Part shown: in pieces, positions 59,958 to 64,000 of the stretch
How the letters are laid out: the number at the start of each line of letters is the position of its first letter
Position numbering within the stretch: position 1 is the first letter of the stretch
Assembly: GCA_018382295.1 (NCBI GenBank)
Contig: JAGZQF010000002.1
Location: 1 to 64,000 of the forward strand
Direction of reading: 5' to 3'
Source: Collinsella sp.
GTDB lineage: Bacteria; Actinomycetota; Coriobacteriia; Coriobacteriales; Coriobacteriaceae
Length of the DNA stretch: 64,000 bases
Notes under the pieces: generated by a model
The model's database searches: none
Told to the model about the DNA's origin: nothing
The model's input: only the letters and a program-made list of their open reading frames with translations
Position numbers and translations under genes: made by a program

Positions 59958-61319
59958 CTACAGGATAAATCGAAGGACGTCGGAACGAAGCATATAGACA
60001 AACAGCAGCGCAAAGAGCGCGATGCCCACATAGCTCACAATCATCTGGACCTTGAGCGGAAGCTCGCGGCCAGCAATCTTTTGAATGATCTCGATGACCA
60101 GCTTGCCGCCATCGAGTGGTGGGATGGGCAGCAGGTTCATAAAGCCAAGCGAGAACGAAATGAGGGCGGCAAACGAAAGGAACGTGGCAGGGCCGGCAGC
60201 AGCAGCCTGTGAGGACATAACGCTAATGCCCACGATCGAAGAAGACTGATCGAGAATCTCCATCGTATGCTGCGGCTGGAGCAGGCGCATCACGCCCTCC
60301 GCTGTCTGCACGACACAGGAGAACGAAAGGCGAGCCGACGTGATGGGGTCTAAACGGACCACCTGCGTAGAGGCATACACACCTAGGCGCTCGTCCTCTT
60401 TGAGCGCAACCGAGGTCGAATGCTGCTTGCCGTCGCGCTCATACTCAATGGCGATATCGTCCTTACCGGCGGCCTTGCCGATGGCATCGTAAACGTCCAT
60501 CCAGGTAGAGCACGATACTCCGTCAACCGAAAGGATCGCGTCGCCGCCCTCGATACCCGCCTTGGCGGCAATAGACCCCTCGTCAACCTGACCGATCACG
60601 TTGGTATCCATCGGCACGGTGACACCCGCAATAGAGTAGATGCTCATAAGCAGCAAAAAGCCCGTCAGGATATTGACGAGAATGCCCGCGAGCAGCATAA
60701 AGGCGCGCTTGAGAAAACCCTGGCCCAGATAGGTATGCGAACGCTCTTGCGCAAGGAACTCGGCTTCGCCGCACGGCAGCTCCCACACATCGCCCTCGGT
60801 AGTCGCATGCTCTCGATCGAAACGGCGGCCGTCAAAGGTGGTGTAACCCGCCGCGTCTCGCGGCAGCGTCTGATACTTGGTGGGATAGTAGCTCGGCGAG
60901 GGCTTCTCCCCTTCCTCATACCAAGGCGCGATAGAGCCCCAACCCAAGAGCAAGGCGCATGCCTCGAGCACAACCTCCTCGGATAGCTCGAGCTCGACAG
61001 CAAGGTCGGCCACGGTCACGCGACCATGACGATAGATAGCCGCGAGCACGCGATCGGCACACGAGACGTCGGTCGGATCCATACCGCAGATGGCAGCGTA
61101 GCCACCCAGCAGCAGCGGGGTCACGCCAAACTTGGTTCCAATGCGACGCGACGTGTAATGGATGTCAAAGCGGCAAGGCAGGCCCAAAAAGAACTCGGTC
61201 ACACGGACGCCGCAGGCACGCGCCGCCAAAAAGTGGCCGCCCTCGTGCAAAAACACGAGGACGGAAAGCATCAGCAGGCCCCAAAAGACCGATGAGAGAA
61301 CGCTCAGAACAGTATCCAT
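59958..61319 (-). CDS. rseP: RseP-type site-2 metalloprotease with a winged-helix-like insert
   Basis: M50 intramembrane protease. The 453-residue protein has the zinc motif HEGGH (25-29) in the first helix, a PDZ domain (about 240-320), and the third ligand region NLLPIPPLDGGK near 400. Between the first helix and the conserved FLKRAFMLLAGILVN (202-216) lies an unusually long segment; residues 85-133 look like a winged helix (RVLAAIYRHGRVTVADLAVE). The ATG at 61319 has no well-placed ribosome site; a TTG at 61334 is the alternative. Lies in the uppS-cdsA-dxr-rseP-ispG-proS operon. Confidence 0.92.
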   Translation of the reverse strand: MDTVLSVLSSVFWGLLMLSVLVFLHEGGHFLAARACGVRVTEFFLGLPCRFDIHYTSRRIGTKFGVTPLLLGGYAAICGMDPTDVSCADRVLAAIYRHGRVTVADLAVELELSEEVVLEACALLLGWGSIAPWYEEGEKPSPSYYPTKYQTLPRDAAGYTTFDGRRFDREHATTEGDVWELPCGEAEFLAQERSHTYLGQGFLKRAFMLLAGILVNILTGFLLLMSIYSIAGVTVPMDTNVIGQVDEGSIAAKAGIEGGDAILSVDGVSCSTWMDVYDAIGKAAGKDDIAIEYERDGKQHSTSVALKEDERLGVYASTQVVRLDPITSARLSFSCVVQTAEGVMRLLQPQHTMEILDQSSSIVGISVMSSQAAAAGPATFLSFAALISFSLGFMNLLPIPPLDGGKLVIEIIQKIAGRELPLKVQMIVSYVGIALFALLFVYMLRSDVLRFIL

Positions 61320-61344
61320 AAAACGAAAAAGCAATCCTTATGGG

Positions 61345-62532
61345 TTAGGAACGGGTTGCGGCGAGCACCTGCGCAGCCTTTTCACGCGCCCATGCATCGA
61401 TGTCGTGAAGCTGCTCAAACGAATCGACCGCCTGCATATCGTGGGAATCCATGCAGGATTCCACAATGCGATCGATATCGGTAAAGCTGCAGCCATCGTG
61501 CAGGAAGGCATCGACGGCGACCTCGTTGGCGGCATTGAGCACGCACGGCATGGTGCCACCCGTCTTGCCGGCACGTTCGGCCAGTGCCAGACAGCGGAAG
61601 GTATCCATGTCGGCAGCATCAAACGTGAGCTGCCCCAGCTCGCGGAAATCGATACGAGACGCCGGGGTATCCCAACGCTCGGGATACGAGAACGCGAACT
61701 GGATGGGAATACGCATGTCGGAAGCACCGAGATGCGCCATCACGGAGCCGTCGGCGAACTCGACCATAGAGTGAATCTTGGACTGACGCTGCACGACCAC
61801 GTTAATGAAATCGAGGTCGCAGTTAAACAGATGCATGGCCTCAATGCGCTCCAGGCCCTTGTTCATGAGGGTGGCGGAGTCGATGGTGATCTTGGCACCC
61901 ATGGCCCACGTGGGATGTGCGAGGGCATCGGCACGCGTCACGCGGTCGAGCTCGTCGCGGGTGCGGCCAAAGAACGGACCGCCCGAGCAGGTGAGCCAAA
62001 TACAATGAGCCTCGCGTGGGTTCTCCCCCAGATAGCACTGGTAGATGGCGGAGTGCTCAGAGTCGACTGGAATAAGCTGGCCCGGTTGCGCCAACGGCAT
62101 AAGCAAGTCGCCGCCGACGACGAGGGACTCCTTGTTGGCAAGGGCAAGACGCTTATTTGAGGTCAAGGCCGCATGGCTCGCCTCGAGACCAGCGGCGCCC
62201 ACAATAGCAACGAGCACGCAGTCGACATCGTCGCGACGCGCGAGCTCGCAAACCGCCTGCGCGCCAAGGCCAAGCTTCGTTCCCTCGGGCAACTCCTGCA
62301 GCACGGCGTCATCGCCATGAGCGACATCGGCCACGGCAACCGCCGGAACCGAGAACTCGCGGGCAGCGGCAACAAGCTCGGAGGTGCTGGAGTTAATGGA
62401 CAGCGCCGTCACCTGCAGGCGATCGGCATGCTGGCGGCACACATCGAGCGCCTGGGTGCCGATGGAGCCGGTACAACCCAGGATGGCAACACGGAGGCGT
62501 CCATCGGGGCCATACGTCGTCTGGAATGACAT
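61345..62532 (-). CDS. dxr: 1-deoxy-D-xylulose 5-phosphate reductoisomerase
   Basis: Makes 2-C-methyl-D-erythritol 4-phosphate, the committed MEP step. The 395-residue protein has NADPH-binding LGCTGSIGTQALDV (18-31), NKESLVVGG, PVDSEHSAI and SGGPFFG, and LNAANEVAVDAFL near the C-terminus. Its ATG overlaps the cdsA stop by one base. Together with ispG it commits isoprenoid synthesis to the MEP route. Confidence 0.97.
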   Translation of the reverse strand: MSFQTTYGPDGRLRVAILGCTGSIGTQALDVCRQHADRLQVTALSINSSTSELVAAAREFSVPAVAVADVAHGDDAVLQELPEGTKLGLGAQAVCELARRDDVDCVLVAIVGAAGLEASHAALTSNKRLALANKESLVVGGDLLMPLAQPGQLIPVDSEHSAIYQCYLGENPREAHCIWLTCSGGPFFGRTRDELDRVTRADALAHPTWAMGAKITIDSATLMNKGLERIEAMHLFNCDLDFINVVVQRQSKIHSMVEFADGSVMAHLGASDMRIPIQFAFSYPERWDTPASRIDFRELGQLTFDAADMDTFRCLALAERAGKTGGTMPCVLNAANEVAVDAFLHDGCSFTDIDRIVESCMDSHDMQAVDSFEQLHDIDAWAREKAAQVLAATRS

Positions 62533-63431
62533 TACAGCACGCCTCCGATCATCAGCATCAGCTGCGCGGTGATGCAGCCGAAGATAAGCGAATCGCTACG
62601 ATCGAGCATGCCGCCGTGGCCCGGGATAAGGTTGCCGGAATCCTTGACGCCCACACCGCGCTTGATGCGCGACTCGATAAGGTCGCCGATAACGCCCAGA
62701 ATGGACACGACCACGCCGCACAGCAGCGCATAGGGCAGGCTGAGCTTGAAGAAATGCGTCGCCCACAGGATGAGCCAAATCAAAACCGAGCCCAGGATGC
62801 CGCCAACAAACCCCTCCCAGCTCTTTTTGGGAGAGATCTTGGGAACCATCTTGTGTTTGCCGATACGGCTACCCACGATATAGGCAAACGAATCGGAGAC
62901 CCAGAGAGACGCGCAAACACCCACCGAAAGCAGGGCGCCGGCAAAACCGGGCACGGCATCGCGCAGCAGCACGATAGCCGACAGCATAAAACCGGTGTAG
63001 ATGGGACCCATGAGTGTCACGGCAACATCGGATATGCGGGTACGCGGCGACCAGACATACCAAATGCCCACAGCGAGCATCAGGGCAAAAAGCAGGGCAT
63101 TCAGCAGCATCGAATCGCCCAACGCCGACAGCGGAAAGAGCACGGCGGCAGCGATACCCATGCGCTCGTTAGCCATCTTGCCATCGAGCCTTGTCATACG
63201 GAAAAACTCATAGCAGCACAGACCGCTCATGACGGAAACAAAGATGGCCGTGGGCACGATACCCAAAACCAGGCACAGGATAAAGACAACGGCGTAGACG
63301 ATACCGGCGGCGGCACGGGTAATAAAGCCCGCCAGCCACGAACCGGAACCGCTCTTCGCTGCAGGCGCTCCCGCAGTGGCAGCTTTACGCGCAGGCGTCT
63401 TGGGAGCAGATGCCTTGGGACGATCGGACAC
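62532..63431 (-). CDS. cdsA: phosphatidate cytidylyltransferase
   Basis: Makes CDP-diacylglycerol from phosphatidate and CTP. The 299-residue membrane protein has a Lys/Ala/Pro-rich N-terminal 35 residues, about eight membrane helices and the signature SRIKRGVGVKDSGNLIPGHG with LDRSDSL. Its product feeds PgsA. Ends in a one-base overlap with dxr. Confidence 0.95.
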   Translation of the reverse strand: MSDRPKASAPKTPARKAATAGAPAAKSGSGSWLAGFITRAAAGIVYAVVFILCLVLGIVPTAIFVSVMSGLCCYEFFRMTRLDGKMANERMGIAAAVLFPLSALGDSMLLNALLFALMLAVGIWYVWSPRTRISDVAVTLMGPIYTGFMLSAIVLLRDAVPGFAGALLSVGVCASLWVSDSFAYIVGSRIGKHKMVPKISPKKSWEGFVGGILGSVLIWLILWATHFFKLSLPYALLCGVVVSILGVIGDLIESRIKRGVGVKDSGNLIPGHGGMLDRSDSLIFGCITAQLMLMIGGVL

Positions 63432-63433
63432 GA

Positions 63434-64000
63434 TTAAGCCTCCTCGGTCTTGCTCAGTCCACCAAACCTACGGTCACGGCCCTGATAGGCCAAAATGGCG
63501 TCGACAAGGCCCCAACGATCAAAGTCGGGCCAATAGGTATCGGTGACGTAGAACTCGGAATAAGCTACCTGCCACAGCAGATAGTTCGAAAGGCGCAGCT
63601 CACCAGAGGTGCGAATCACAAGCTCAGGATCGGGAAGACCGGCGGTATAGAGGTGGGAAGCCACCATGTCGTCATCAATTGCGGCAGGATCGATCTTACC
63701 GGCGGCAACGTCGAGTGCGATCTGACGGACAGCGCGGGTAATCTCGGCACGCGCGCCGTAGTTGACGGCAAGCGCCAGCGTCATACCGGTGTGATCGGCG
63801 CACTCGGCAAGACCGCGTTCAAAAACGTCGCGGGTCTTCTTGGGCAGCGCGGAAATATCACCCAAAAAGACAACGCGCACGTTTTCGCGCTTCAGAAGCG
63901 GCAACTCGTCGATGAACGTCTTGGCAAACAGGTGCATCAAGACGTTGACCTCATGCTGCGGGCGGTTCCAGTTTTCGGTAGAAAACGCATAGGCCGAAAG
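63434..64000 (-). CDS. uppS: isoprenyl transferase (undecaprenyl diphosphate synthase), 5' end outside window
   Basis: Cis-prenyltransferase making the C55 lipid carrier. The 188 visible residues begin LSAYAFSTENWNRPQHEVNV, the conserved block after the active-site Asp, and include VFLGD, LAVNYGARAEI, PDPELVIRTSGELRLSNYLL and DRWGLVDAILAYQGRDRRFGG to the stop. The frame is open to the window edge; about 60 N-terminal residues, with the catalytic Asp and P-loop, are missing only because of the cut. Two bases separate it from cdsA. Confidence 0.95.
   Translation of the reverse strand, partial: LSAYAFSTENWNRPQHEVNVLMHLFAKTFIDELPLLKRENVRVVFLGDISALPKKTRDVFERGLAECADHTGMTLALAVNYGARAEITRAVRQIALDVAAGKIDPAAIDDDMVASHLYTAGLPDPELVIRTSGELRLSNYLLWQVAYSEFYVTDTYWPDFDRWGLVDAILAYQGRDRRFGGLSKTEEA

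Overview
The window looks like one continuous piece of chromosome from a gut Coriobacteriia (Actinomycetota), most probably a Collinsella. The reasons are the GC-rich coding sequence with almost all third positions G or C, an actinobacterial-type integration host factor (mIHF) next to gmk and rpoZ, a SpoVS homologue in a setting with no other sporulation gene, and gene order. The genus call rests on recognised family features and gene order, not on a database search. There is no prophage, CRISPR array or tRNA/rRNA gene that I can see; nearly everything is core housekeeping, mostly on the minus strand.

Layout. 1-2.9 kb: trxB, divergent from a MurG/UgtP-like lipid glycosyltransferase, followed by an intergenic region with three long palindromes. 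2.9-5.8 kb: dut-nrdR, then a LysM membrane protein facing lexA across three SOS boxes (a YneA/LexA-like pair), and a DUF1624-type membrane protein. 5.8-16 kb (minus): hflX, miaA, miaB, spoVS, an unassigned GHKL ATPase, rny, recX, recA (SOS promoter), cinA, pgsA. This resembles the Bacillus recA-rny-ymdB-spoVS-miaB neighbourhood, with the GHKL ATPase where ymdB would be. 16-24 kb: rimO, yajQ, rodZ, ftsK, rnj. 24.5-32.3 kb: pnp, rpsO, recO, era, dgkA, ybeY, phoH, mtaB. 32.3-45.9 kb: two dnaJ-type genes (one ending in predicted membrane helices), hemW, dusB, lepA, rpsT, holA, comEC, comEA, thiI, rpoZ, gmk, mihF. 46-51.7 kb: the pyrimidine operon pyrR-pyrB-pyrC-pyrK-pyrD-pyrF behind a terminator/antiterminator leader. 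52-53.3 kb: rpmB (plus) and a RAYT-type Y1 transposase gene inside a pair of inverted 53-bp REP-like repeats. 53.4-57 kb: a very strongly codon-biased adhE (fermentative alcohol/aldehyde dehydrogenase) with two tandem LacI-type operator-like repeats, and an APH-fold kinase. 57-64 kb: proS, ispG, rseP, dxr, cdsA and a uppS cut by the window edge, an isoprenoid/phospholipid/envelope operon.

How the genes work together. Themes are RNA turnover and ribosome maintenance (rny, rnj, pnp, ybeY, era, hflX, lepA, miaA/miaB/mtaB/rimO, dusB, thiI), DNA repair and SOS (recA, recX, lexA, recO, LysM inhibitor candidate), division and shape (ftsK, rodZ), DNA uptake (comEA, comEC), pyrimidine synthesis, and undecaprenyl/CDP-diacylglycerol supply. 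Translational coupling is common (1-4 bp overlaps), and about a dozen genes appear to start with GTG or TTG.

The most unusual material is intergenic: two families of elements in which a conserved core sits between long self-complementary arms whose sequence differs between copies (2511-2875 and 24065-24435), with stem substitutions that keep pairing. Among proteins, the odd ones are a membrane-anchored DnaJ, an RseP with a winged-helix-like insert, the GHKL ATPase beside spoVS, and an Era with an acidic N-terminal extension.
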